Part shown: positions 1 to 6,626 of the stretch, one piece after another | How the letters are laid out: the number at the start of each line of letters is the position of its first letter | How positions within the stretch are numbered: position 1 is the first letter of the stretch | DNA from: CAYLHF01 sp964383365 | Lineage (GTDB): Bacteria > Bacteroidota > Rhodothermia > Rhodothermales > UBA10348 | DNA: 10,864 bases | Reading direction: 5' to 3' | Assembly: GCA_964383365.1 (NCBI GenBank) | Contig: CAYLHF010000062.1 | Span: 1-10,864, forward strand | Notes under the pieces: model-generated | What the model was told of the DNA's origin: nothing | Database searches by the model: none | The model's input: the letters and a program-made list of their open reading frames with translations, nothing else | Translations under genes and position numbers: made by a program

Positions 1-1730
1 CCGTCGGTATCGGATCGGTTCTACCGTCTGTGCTTGAATCGAGCACCGGGTACGTCCTCCCGCTCGATCTCACCATGGCTTCGCCCGATTCTCTTCACGG
101 CCTCCAGATAACGCTGTCGTGGGACAACGCACTGGCCTCTCTCTCGGCGATCGTCCCCGGAGCCGTGGTATCAGACACGACCGCATGGGATCTGAACTGG
201 AACGCTACCGCATCGTCTGTACAGATCGTACTCTTGAGTAGGCTGGTGACGGGCCTCGCGCCGGGGGCCTACACTTCAGTCGTAAACCTGTCGTTCGATA
301 TCGCTTCGCTTCCTTCATCGGCGCCCGACACGGTGCATGTCTCGCTCTCGAACGCCGTCGGTTCCCTCGCCGACGCGCTCGGTACCGACGCCGCGCTCTC
401 GATCAACCCGATGTCAGCATCCTATGGTATAGCGCCGCGTGAAGCCCATCTCTCCGTGTCCTCTACGGCGCTTGATCTCGGGTCGGTGGCCGCCGAAACG
501 ACGGCCTCTGTCTCTGTTTCTGTGTCGAATCTGAATGCCACACGGCCACTCGCGGTGACAGGTATTGCGACGTCGACGACTCTTTTTTCAGTATCACCCA
601 CCGCCTTTTCACTCGCGCCCGATTCCTCTGCCGTCGTAACCGTTTCTTTCTCCCCCACAGAAACTGCCTTCGGGATTCAGACGGCACAGCTCACACTCAC
701 CCACGACGGCGCGGCCGGGCCGACGACCATCGTGACCCTGAGCGGTGTGGGGACCGGAGGCCGGGGCGACGCCGATGGGGACGGAATGGTCGAACTCCTC
801 GACGTCATAACGGGAGTCGACGGGGTCATCGGTCGAGTGGCTCTGTCTCCGAACGAGACCCTCGCGCTCGATACCTATCCCTTTCCCCTTGGAGATGGAA
901 GTGTCGATGTCCGCGATCTCACGGTTCTCGTGCAGAGTGTCGTGCGCGGGACGTGGCCCGATCTGGTTGCGCTCCCGCTCGAGTTGGCGCCGGCGGCTCC
1001 CGCCCAACCAACCCCCGGCAAACAGGCGATTGCCCTCCTGCAGTTTTCGGATGCGGGTAGCCGGGCGTTCGATATCTCCCTGGAAACAGATCTTCCCCTG
1101 AGGGGATTTGAACTCATTCTCGAGGACGTATTCTCTCCGGGGCCTCCGGCATTGAGCGATGACGCTGTTGGATCCAGCGCCCCCTTCTTCGACGCCGATA
1201 CCGGCCGGATGCGATTGCTCCTTGTGCCCGGATCGGGAGACGTGATCGCCCCTGGAAAACATGTTCTGGGCCGGGTAGAGACCCGCCAAAACACCCCCCT
1301 GCCGACGGTGAGATATGCGACGGCGTTGGGAGAGCATCGCGTCCGCGTACCCGTTCGATCTTCTCTCGTCGCCACAACCCGTGAGCGTCTGGAGGTGCCT
1401 GCCCGGAACTGGTCGCTCGGGGCTCCTTATCCCAATCCACTGCGGCTCTCTACTGATACGATTCTCTCGATTCCCATACGTTCGGCCGGATCAGCCCGGG
1501 TCCCGTCACGAAGAGCGTCTTCTCTTCAATCCAGCCCGTGGCTCCGCCCCCCGCGGGTCGATCTATTTGACATGCTCGGTCGCCGCATCCCGATTCTCCC
1601 CGAATTCGTGCGCATCGAACCCGGTCGTATCGTCGTCTCCACCCGGCCGATCGAACCCTACCTGACGTCCGGAACCTACATCCTCCGTGTGTCGCACACA
1701 CGAACGCGACTCCTGACCGTCCTGCGATGA
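1..1730 (+). CDS. Secreted cohesin/dockerin-type protein with T9SS-like C-terminal sorting tail (5' partial)
   Basis: The reading frame is already open at the window edge, so the N-terminus and any signal peptide lie upstream. A GTG at 30 is the first start-like codon but is probably internal. Counting from that GTG, residues about 5-125 are a beta-rich segment resembling a cohesin-type fold. Residues about 138-240 resemble the Ig-like 'choice-of-anchor D' type, ending in TLSGVGTGG. Residues 246-308 form a dockerin-like pair. The first loop has the full acidic pattern D247, D249, D251, D258. The second keeps only D289 and D296. Residues about 330-415 are another beta-rich module. Residues 466-566 resemble a type A T9SS sorting domain (APYPNP, then DMLGRR, then LTSGTYILRV). 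Inference: exported across the outer membrane and released or surface-attached, with an adhesive or scaffolding role; no catalytic motif is seen. It converges on the next gene with a 6-bp gap. Confidence 0.75.
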   Translation, partial: VGIGSVLPSVLESSTGYVLPLDLTMASPDSLHGLQITLSWDNALASLSAIVPGAVVSDTTAWDLNWNATASSVQIVLLSRLVTGLAPGAYTSVVNLSFDIASLPSSAPDTVHVSLSNAVGSLADALGTDAALSINPMSASYGIAPREAHLSVSSTALDLGSVAAETTASVSVSVSNLNATRPLAVTGIATSTTLFSVSPTAFSLAPDSSAVVTVSFSPTETAFGIQTAQLTLTHDGAAGPTTIVTLSGVGTGGRGDADGDGMVELLDVITGVDGVIGRVALSPNETLALDTYPFPLGDGSVDVRDLTVLVQSVVRGTWPDLVALPLELAPAAPAQPTPGKQAIALLQFSDAGSRAFDISLETDLPLRGFELILEDVFSPGPPALSDDAVGSSAPFFDADTGRMRLLLVPGSGDVIAPGKHVLGRVETRQNTPLPTVRYATALGEHRVRVPVRSSLVATTRERLEVPARNWSLGAPYPNPLRLSTDTILSIPIRSAGSARVPSRRASSLQSSPWLRPPRVDLFDMLGRRIPILPEFVRIEPGRIVVSTRPIEPYLTSGTYILRVSHTRTRLLTVLR

Positions 1731-1736
1731 GAGCGG

Positions 1737-2549
1737 CTATCGGGACTCTTCGCCGAGGCGCTCGAGGAGCGATCGCTCTTCTACTGTCATCACGCGATCA
1801 GAGCAGGCGATTTTTTTGAGATCCTCGAAGACGAAAGTATACTGATGTCTGGGTAGACGATCCTTCACCATCTTCATGGCAATATCCGCTGTTCCCTCTG
1901 TGAGTGGCGCTGCCATCCGGGATAGGGCCGTACGCACCGCATAATCCACGTCCGTCGGGGCTGCATCCGGTACCCACTGGCCGAGTCGATCGCGAATGGC
2001 CGTTCTTTCCTCCTCTGAAATCCGTTCGTCGGGTACGAAGGCAAAGACGAGATAGAGTGTAGCAAGCGCGATGAGCGTCTCTGAGAATACATCGAGTTGT
2101 CCGATCGACTCGCTTCGGGCGTCAGAGCGCCTGACGTGTACGTTCCACTTCATGGCCACCCGCTGGATGTAGGCAGCTTCCTCGTAGAGAAACCGTCGAT
2201 CGGCCAGTCCTATTCTTCTGAGGTCATCGAGGACGAGACGTTTCTGCTCCCGCGTAAGCGTCTTACTCAGCGCATCGAGGGCGTGTGTCACGCGATGAGC
2301 CGCCGCCGTTTTATCTGTCGAATATAATCGTGCCGCGTCATCGAGATACGTAACGCATTGATTTCTGGAAGTGCCTTCGCACCAACGCCCCAGGATATCG
2401 GCAAGCACATCGACCTCCCGAAAATGAAGCTGGTCATCGGCTCCGAGAGCCAATCCCAGAAAGACCGTACCCAGGTCCGCGAGGAGCCCAGGATTGGGTG
2501 TGTGTCTCCGGATCGTTTCGTCCGCGTTCGCCAGATGATCGTTTTCCAT
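1737..2549 (-). CDS. Protein of two tandem TerB-like domains
   Basis: This is a 270-residue soluble, mostly helical protein without signal peptide or membrane segment, so probably cytoplasmic. Two copies of a TerB-like helical domain can be seen, at residues about 20-138 and 155-268. The TerB acidic signature (Asp, five residues, Glu, at a helix turn) occurs four times: D39/E45, D117/E123, D174/E180 and D251/E257. The distance between the two signatures of a copy is 78 residues in the first and 77 in the second, which argues for an internal duplication. TerB-like domains are known from tellurite-resistance and other stress systems and can bind metal ions, but no other ter genes are present, so a tellurite role is not supported. 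The ATG is preceded by GGGAGGA, a good Shine-Dalgarno site with a 4-nt gap after GGAGG. It is downstream of, and co-oriented with, the SGDGR protein, 248 bp apart. Family call fairly firm, function unknown. Confidence 0.7.
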   Translation of the reverse strand: MENDHLANADETIRRHTPNPGLLADLGTVFLGLALGADDQLHFREVDVLADILGRWCEGTSRNQCVTYLDDAARLYSTDKTAAAHRVTHALDALSKTLTREQKRLVLDDLRRIGLADRRFLYEEAAYIQRVAMKWNVHVRRSDARSESIGQLDVFSETLIALATLYLVFAFVPDERISEEERTAIRDRLGQWVPDAAPTDVDYAVRTALSRMAAPLTEGTADIAMKMVKDRLPRHQYTFVFEDLKKIACSDRVMTVEERSLLERLGEESR

Positions 2550-2608
2550 ACGTCCTCCCGCCCGGTCGGTGTCTGGTCTCCATTTCCATGGAATGTAGCG
2601 TCACGTAG

Positions 2609-2645
2609 CCCTTCGCTCGTACCCTTCGTTGCATGAAGGGCGAAG
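2609..2645. repeat. CCCTTCG direct/inverted repeat cluster upstream of the TerB-like gene
   Basis: CCCTTCG occurs at 2609-2615 and again at 2622-2628 in direct orientation, and its inverse GAAGGG at 2635-2640 is followed by CGAAG. CCCTTC (2622-2627) and GAAGGG (2635-2640) can form a 6-bp stem with a 7-nt loop. There is no run of T on either strand after the stem, so it does not read as an intrinsic terminator. It lies 60-96 nt upstream of the TerB-like start, where an operator or leader structure could sit. This is a pattern observation only. Confidence 0.3.
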
Positions 2646-2797
2646 ATGTAACAGACGCGCCTCCAGGAGGACGGCAACAAAAGAGGACTCGGCCGGGCAA
2701 ATTGACCGGGAGAGGCGTTCGGAGAAAAGAACAGACGTGCGGAAACGAATCGAAAAAGTAACCAAGGGGTCGTCTTCTGCGCACCAGAGAGCGAATC

Positions 2798-3466
2798 CTA
2801 CGGAAAGAGGTAGCGATCCATGTAGAGGAAGAGAAGTGTGCTGGCCGTAGATATCCAGACCAGGAAGATCACGACGAGACAGACGAGTTTCCACGTCTCC
2901 GAGGCCGGCGTCGGTTTCGTCTTGAGATCTACAGGGAACGAGGCGCTATTGGGTTTGGGGACATTCACCTTCAACTGCACATCCTCCATCTTCCCGAGAT
3001 CCTCCATGTTGATTCTTCCCTGGCCGTCGCCAGTCATTGATCCTACGCGCGGGTAGTCGGTGGGCCGCCCTGATCCAGTTGCGTGGCCGTGCGAGGGAAC
3101 CGGCACGGCGCTCGTGTGGGGTCCGCCGTAGTAGGCATAATTCTCGCCCGACCACAGGGCCACCTCGAGATCAGCCGGGTTGGATGTCTTTCGGCCATTC
3201 CCATCACCCGAATGTGCGGGTAGAAAGCTCGACCGGCCGTCGCCGCTGTAGTGCGCCGATGCGCGCCCGTCGCCGCTTTGTCTAACGGAAGTCCGGCCGT
3301 CACCACTGACGCTGTGACCAGACCGGCTGTCGCCCCCGATATTGGCAGCGGACCTGCCGTCACCGGACGCATGCCCATCGCCACTGACCGGCCACGCGTG
3401 TGTCGGAAGATCACCTCGGGTGGAACGCGGATGAGCGCGGTCGTTACGGTGGGGACGTTCAGGCAT
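2798..3466 (-). CDS. Unrecognised tail-anchored membrane protein with SGDGR decapeptide repeats
   Basis: I do not recognise the family. The 222-residue product has three parts. First comes a polar, probably disordered N-terminal region with SGDG(R/H/N)-type motifs at residues 28, 34, 44 (as GGDSR), 54, 64, 74 and 86; those at 34-74 repeat every 10 residues. Next is a linker of about residues 95-190 with one further TGDG at 145 and a charged stretch (RINMEDLGKMEDVQLKVNV, 151-169). Last is a hydrophobic segment of about residues 194-216 followed by only six residues (DRYLFP). There is no N-terminal signal, so a tail-anchored topology with a cytoplasmic repeat region is the simplest inference. 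The repeat codons differ (Ser as TCC, AGT or AGC) while the peptide is kept, which supports real coding. The start is uncertain: the ATG at 3466 has no clear Shine-Dalgarno, and the frame stays open with protein-like sequence back to a stop at 3530-3532. Confidence 0.6.
   Translation of the reverse strand: MPERPHRNDRAHPRSTRGDLPTHAWPVSGDGHASGDGRSAANIGGDSRSGHSVSGDGRTSVRQSGDGRASAHYSGDGRSSFLPAHSGDGNGRKTSNPADLEVALWSGENYAYYGGPHTSAVPVPSHGHATGSGRPTDYPRVGSMTGDGQGRINMEDLGKMEDVQLKVNVPKPNSASFPVDLKTKPTPASETWKLVCLVVIFLVWISTASTLLFLYMDRYLFP
3197..3385 (-). repeat. In-frame 30-bp degenerate repeats encoding SGDGR units
   Basis: Within the preceding gene, seven SGDG-type cores are encoded between these coordinates, and the five at residues 34-74 are spaced exactly 30 bp apart. 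Four of the cores read TCC GGT GAC GGC AGG, AGT GGT GAC GGC CGG, AGC GGC GAC GGG CGC and AGC GGC GAC GGC CGG, so the DNA has diverged at synonymous positions while SGDGR is unchanged. The five residues between cores vary freely. Two neighbouring units deviate (GGDSR at 44, SGDGN at 86). Confidence 0.75.
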
Positions 3467-3608
3467 TACGGCTTCTGTATCGGTCGAGTGGAGCTGGCTC
3501 AGCTGTTCATCTGCTGTGACTAACTCTACTTAACGGGACAAAGCCGAATTTTTGCGCTGGGTGTGGAAAAATATATCGACGAAAATCGACCGGAGTCGGG
3601 AGGGGCGC
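3467..3608. promoter_or_regulatory. Intergenic region between aroC and the SGDGR gene, weak promoter candidate
   Basis: The 142 bp between the aroC stop and the annotated ATG of the SGDGR gene are AT-richer than the surroundings. On the minus strand TATATTTT (3567-3574 on +) matches five of the six fixed bases of the Bacteroidota -7 element TAnnTTTG, but no TTTG -33 partner lies at the right distance. The part nearest the gene (3467-3529) is open in the SGDGR frame and may be coding. No convincing terminator hairpin follows aroC. Confidence 0.2.
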
Positions 3609-4799
3609 TTACCGACCCATCCGCTCGCGAATCTGCGCGATCTGATCGCCCCCGAAGGTGGCCAGAATTTCGTTGGCGATCACATGGGCAACCGTGGCCT
3701 CCGCGACTGTCGAAGCCGCCGGAACACTCGTCACGTCACTCCGCTCGTAGCGCGTCGGGCCCTCCTCTCCGGTCGCGATATCGACACTTCCCAGCGGTTT
3801 GATGAGGGTCGGTATGGGTTTCATATACCCGCGGACCAGGATGGGCATCCCGTTTGACATCCCTCCTTCAATGCCCCCGGCGCGGTTCTGCGTTCTTCCG
3901 TACGCCCCGCCCGAGGCGTGGTTTTCGCGTCGTATGATCGGGTCGTGAACGCGCGAGCCGGGATCCCTGGAGCCCGACACCCCGTCACCGATTTCGACCG
4001 CCTTCTGTCCCTGAATCGAGAGAATCGCCTGTCCAAGGAGGCCGTCGAGTCGCCGATCCCAGTGCGTGTACGACCCGAGCCCCGGGGGGACACCCGTCAC
4101 GATCACCTCATAGACACCGCCAAGGGAATCGCCCGCTGACTTCGTCTGCTTGATGTGTTCGATCGCGTCGGCGGTGAGCGTCGGGTCGAGCATCCGGACC
4201 TCACTCTCGTCGGCAGCCTCATACACCCCTCTCGCGCCACTCGTGCTCAGTTCGTGGACACGATCCGCCCACTGATGTTCATCTTCCCATCCTACGTCTC
4301 CGATTCGCACGACGTGACTCCCGATTTCGATACCCAACTCGAGGAGCATTTTTCGGGCGATACTGCAGCAGGCAACCCGCATCGCGGTTTCTCGGGCGCT
4401 GGCTCGATCGATCACCGGCCGAATATCATCGAATCCGAACTTTTGGGTGCCGACCAGATCCGCGTGACCGGGCCTGGGTAGCGTGACGGACTCGATGCCA
4501 TCCCCATCTCCCTCAATCGACATCACGTCAGGCCAATTGGACCGGTCCCTGGTATATGCCGCATTCTCGAGCCGGAGGGCGATTGGACTGCCGATCGTCT
4601 TGGAAAACCGCACACCGGAATAGATGTGTACCCGATCCGTCTCCAATTTCGCACGTCCCCCGCGTCCATACCCCTGCCACCGCCGAGCCAGATGTCGGTT
4701 GATGTATGCTGCCTCGATGGGAAGACCGGCGGGCATCCCCTCAACGATTCCCACGAGCGCCTCGCCGTGGGACTCCCCGGACGTGAGATACCGAATCAT
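3609..4799 (-). CDS. aroC: Chorismate synthase
   Basis: This enzyme performs the last step of the shikimate pathway, the FMN-dependent anti-1,4-elimination of phosphate from 5-enolpyruvylshikimate 3-phosphate to give chorismate, in the cytoplasm. The family signatures are present in order: GESHG at residues 8-12, LPRPGHADLVGTQKFG at 107-122 with the conserved His112, the basic helix DRASARETAMR at 131-141, GRTQNRAGGIEGGMSNG at 301-317, and RSDVTSVPA at 353-361. The length of 396 residues agrees with the longer monofunctional bacterial enzymes of about 390 residues. No flavin reductase domain is fused, so reduced FMN must come from elsewhere. The ATG overlaps the TGA of the upstream protease gene as ATGA, and GAGG sits 10 nt before it, so translational coupling is likely. 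Other aro genes are not in the window. The call is secure. Confidence 0.97.
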   Translation of the reverse strand: MIRYLTSGESHGEALVGIVEGMPAGLPIEAAYINRHLARRWQGYGRGGRAKLETDRVHIYSGVRFSKTIGSPIALRLENAAYTRDRSNWPDVMSIEGDGDGIESVTLPRPGHADLVGTQKFGFDDIRPVIDRASARETAMRVACCSIARKMLLELGIEIGSHVVRIGDVGWEDEHQWADRVHELSTSGARGVYEAADESEVRMLDPTLTADAIEHIKQTKSAGDSLGGVYEVIVTGVPPGLGSYTHWDRRLDGLLGQAILSIQGQKAVEIGDGVSGSRDPGSRVHDPIIRRENHASGGAYGRTQNRAGGIEGGMSNGMPILVRGYMKPIPTLIKPLGSVDIATGEEGPTRYERSDVTSVPAASTVAEATVAHVIANEILATFGGDQIAQIRERMGR

Positions 4800-6388
4800 G
4801 AGCCCGGCACCTCAACCTCGAAGAAGAGCGATACGCCGTCGAGCCTTTTGACCCGAACGACAACGGCCGAATCACTGTCTCTCGACTTGGAGAGGACGTC
4901 GACCGCGTTTTCGAGGGTAATTACGCTCGTACCATCGACGGCCGTAAGCAGTACGTCGCGAGGAACGCCTGCGCGCCCGAATGCCGAGTCTTCATCTACA
5001 AAAGCTATATATACGCCGTGGGCGGTCGAAAAACGCAGTCGGAGCCGTCCGTCCATCGGCGCGAGCCCGACCCCCCAGGAGTCCAGATTGGTCACTTCCG
5101 ATCCCTGTATATCGGGCGCTTCAGGGACTTGCTGAGGCGTTCCATTGCGGCCATTACGGCGTCCCAGGTCGGCCAGCCAGTTGCGATATCCCGGATCAGA
5201 CTTCCCTTTCAGGCGAACGGTGAAGGTCTGCCGGTTACCCCCTCGCCAGACGTTGACGACCAGATTCTCACCGGGACCGTGAAGCGCAATCAAACTCTGC
5301 AGCTCGTTGGGTTCATCGACCGCCGTACCGTTGATAGTCAAAAGAATATCACCCGATCGGAGGCCTCCCTCGTATCCCGCAAGTCCCGGTTGCACCTGAA
5401 CGAGTTGCACGCCCGTGATGGTCGGCATTTGCAGATCCAACGCGAGCCGGGAATCAACCGGGCCGATCGAGACCCCCAGATACCCGCGCCTCACTTCGCC
5501 ATACTTGATCAGATCACCCACCACGTGTTCCATCATATCGATCGGTACCGCAAAACCATACCCCTCATACGATCCCGTCTCAGTGGCGATAGCGGTCGCA
5601 ATACCTACAAGTTCACCCTTCAGGTTCACAAGCGCTCCACCCGAATTACCAGGATTAATCGCCGCGTCCGTCTGGATAAAACTCTCAATTCCAAAATCGG
5701 TATCGATGACATCGACCTGTCGGCCGAGGGCGCTCACTATGCCGGCCGTAACCGTCGACGTGAGCCGAAAGGGATTGCCGACGGCGAGTACCCATTCGCC
5801 CACTTCAAGATCGCCCTCTCTGGCGAGCGCTATGGCGGGAAGCGCTGCATCTGAGTCCAGTTTCAGGACGGCGATATCTGTGTCTGAGTCGGATCCGACG
5901 ACGCGGGCTTCGAATTGATGCTTATCATCGAGTGTCACCAGAATCTCTTCCGCATCTTCGATGACGTGGTTGTTGGTGACCACATAGCCCTGTTCACTGA
6001 TAATTACGCCGCTCCCCACACTCACGGACGGTACCCGGCTCTCCCCGCCACCGAAACGACGAAGCATCGAGAGTGGACTGCGGTTCGAGAGCACCTGAAT
6101 AAATACGACCGACGGTGTGACGCTGGCCGCAACGCGTTTGAACGCCGCGTTCAGTCCCAGCGGCTCCACGTTACCCGGATCAGTGTCGCTGCGGGTAGCC
6201 GGCACCGACGTCGCAGCGGTCGTTGGACCAAGTTCTACCCGTTCGACGGTAACGGGTCGGACGGAGGAAGGAATCCACCCCAAATTTCCCGCCCAGAGCG
6301 TCAGGAGCACACCCGCCAGGAGGCCTGCGATGACGAAGCTGATGGGTACGTTCGCTTTTCGGCGTGCGGATTCAGGAGAAAGGGTCAT
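4796..6388 (-). CDS. HtrA/DegP-family envelope serine protease with two PDZ domains
   Basis: This is a trypsin-like serine protease of the HtrA/Deg family, which degrades or holds misfolded envelope proteins. The 530-residue product begins with a hydrophobic segment at about residues 14-34 that lacks an obvious cleavage site, so it is probably an inner-membrane anchor with the enzyme facing the periplasm. The catalytic triad is visible as His141 (TNNHVI), Asp171 (DTDIAVLKLD) and Ser249 (NPGNSGGALVN). PDZ1 is at about 300-397 (RRGYLGVSIG, SGDILLTINGTAV) and PDZ2 at about 437-530, with a more divergent sequence. The two-PDZ layout is that of DegP/DegQ and MucD. The ATG at 6388 has only a weak upstream GAGTG. 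The stop overlaps the aroC start by 4 nt. I left the symbol blank because DegP, DegQ and generic HtrA cannot be separated here. Confidence 0.93.
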   Translation of the reverse strand: MTLSPESARRKANVPISFVIAGLLAGVLLTLWAGNLGWIPSSVRPVTVERVELGPTTAATSVPATRSDTDPGNVEPLGLNAAFKRVAASVTPSVVFIQVLSNRSPLSMLRRFGGGESRVPSVSVGSGVIISEQGYVVTNNHVIEDAEEILVTLDDKHQFEARVVGSDSDTDIAVLKLDSDAALPAIALAREGDLEVGEWVLAVGNPFRLTSTVTAGIVSALGRQVDVIDTDFGIESFIQTDAAINPGNSGGALVNLKGELVGIATAIATETGSYEGYGFAVPIDMMEHVVGDLIKYGEVRRGYLGVSIGPVDSRLALDLQMPTITGVQLVQVQPGLAGYEGGLRSGDILLTINGTAVDEPNELQSLIALHGPGENLVVNVWRGGNRQTFTVRLKGKSDPGYRNWLADLGRRNGRNGTPQQVPEAPDIQGSEVTNLDSWGVGLAPMDGRLRLRFSTAHGVYIAFVDEDSAFGRAGVPRDVLLTAVDGTSVITLENAVDVLSKSRDSDSAVVVRVKRLDGVSLFFEVEVPGS

Positions 6389-6399
6389 ACATCACTCAT
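6385..6399 (-). other. Possible 4-codon leader ORF overlapping the protease start
   Basis: Just ahead of the protease gene the minus strand reads ATGAGTGATGTATGA, a mini-ORF encoding MSDV whose TGA overlaps the protease ATG as ATGA. This is the same junction type as between the protease and aroC. It has no clear Shine-Dalgarno site and may be a chance arrangement. Confidence 0.2.
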
Positions 6400-6414
6400 A
6401 ATTGATTCTGCTTT

Positions 6415-6422
6415 CTAAAATA
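6415..6422 (-). promoter_or_regulatory. Candidate -7 element for the htrA-type/aroC unit
   Basis: The minus strand reads TATTTTAG here, matching five of the six fixed bases of the Bacteroidota -7 consensus TAnnTTTG, about 27 nt upstream of the protease ATG. No TTTG -33 element is found at the expected distance, so this remains a weak candidate. Confidence 0.22.
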
Positions 6423-6556
6423 AGCCATACGAGCCTAACGAGGGTGAGGTTGTCTCCGTTTTTGGTTTGGTCCTGCCCGGACGTTGTGCATCGGGCGTGT
6501 ACCGATTGTTCGGCAGGTGTGTGTCGGGGGTAGGTAGGACGTCAGTTGTGCGCCCT

Positions 6557-6591
6557 GTGTCGCGTGTCTCGTGTCGCATGTCGCGTGCCGC
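6557..6591. repeat. Five-unit 7-bp tandem repeat (GTGTCGC type)
   Basis: Five consecutive 7-bp units read GTGTCGC, GTGTCTC, GTGTCGC, ATGTCGC and GTGCCGC on the plus strand. They lie in the 238-bp gap between the acyltransferase stop (6627) and the protease start (6388), 36 nt after the acyltransferase stop in transcription order. Each unit differs from the first by at most one base. Neighbouring sequence (GTGTGTGTCGGG near 6520) has similar GTGTCG-like words. The array is outside any supported gene. It resembles the short heptamer repeats common in bacterial intergenic DNA. Confidence 0.65.
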
Positions 6592-6626
6592 CGAATAACT
6601 CTCGATCGGGTTACCGGTGGCAGGCA

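Noticed and set aside
609..1337. Long open frame (242 codons) on the minus strand opposite the secreted protein
   Set aside because: The plus frame carries clear domain motifs (dockerin loops, sorting tail). The antisense frame has Arg/Gly-rich composition with no recognisable motif.
1737..2549. A tellurite-resistance operon
   Set aside because: Only TerB-like domains are present, with no TerC, TerD or TerZ-like gene beside them, so the resistance phenotype is not supported.
2629..2850. 73-codon plus-strand frame in the gap and over the end of the SGDGR gene
   Set aside because: It is highly charged and shapeless, and overlaps the membrane helix coding region of the better-supported minus-strand gene.
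3197..3385. 30-bp periodic repeats considered as a CRISPR array
   Set aside because: The conserved part is only about 15 bp and varies at synonymous sites, the 'spacers' are about 15 bp, and the whole lies in frame inside a coding sequence. No cas genes are present.
5018..5854. 278-codon plus-strand open frame opposite the protease gene
   Set aside because: It is an antisense shadow of a gene whose catalytic triad and PDZ domains are intact, and its translation shows no family features.
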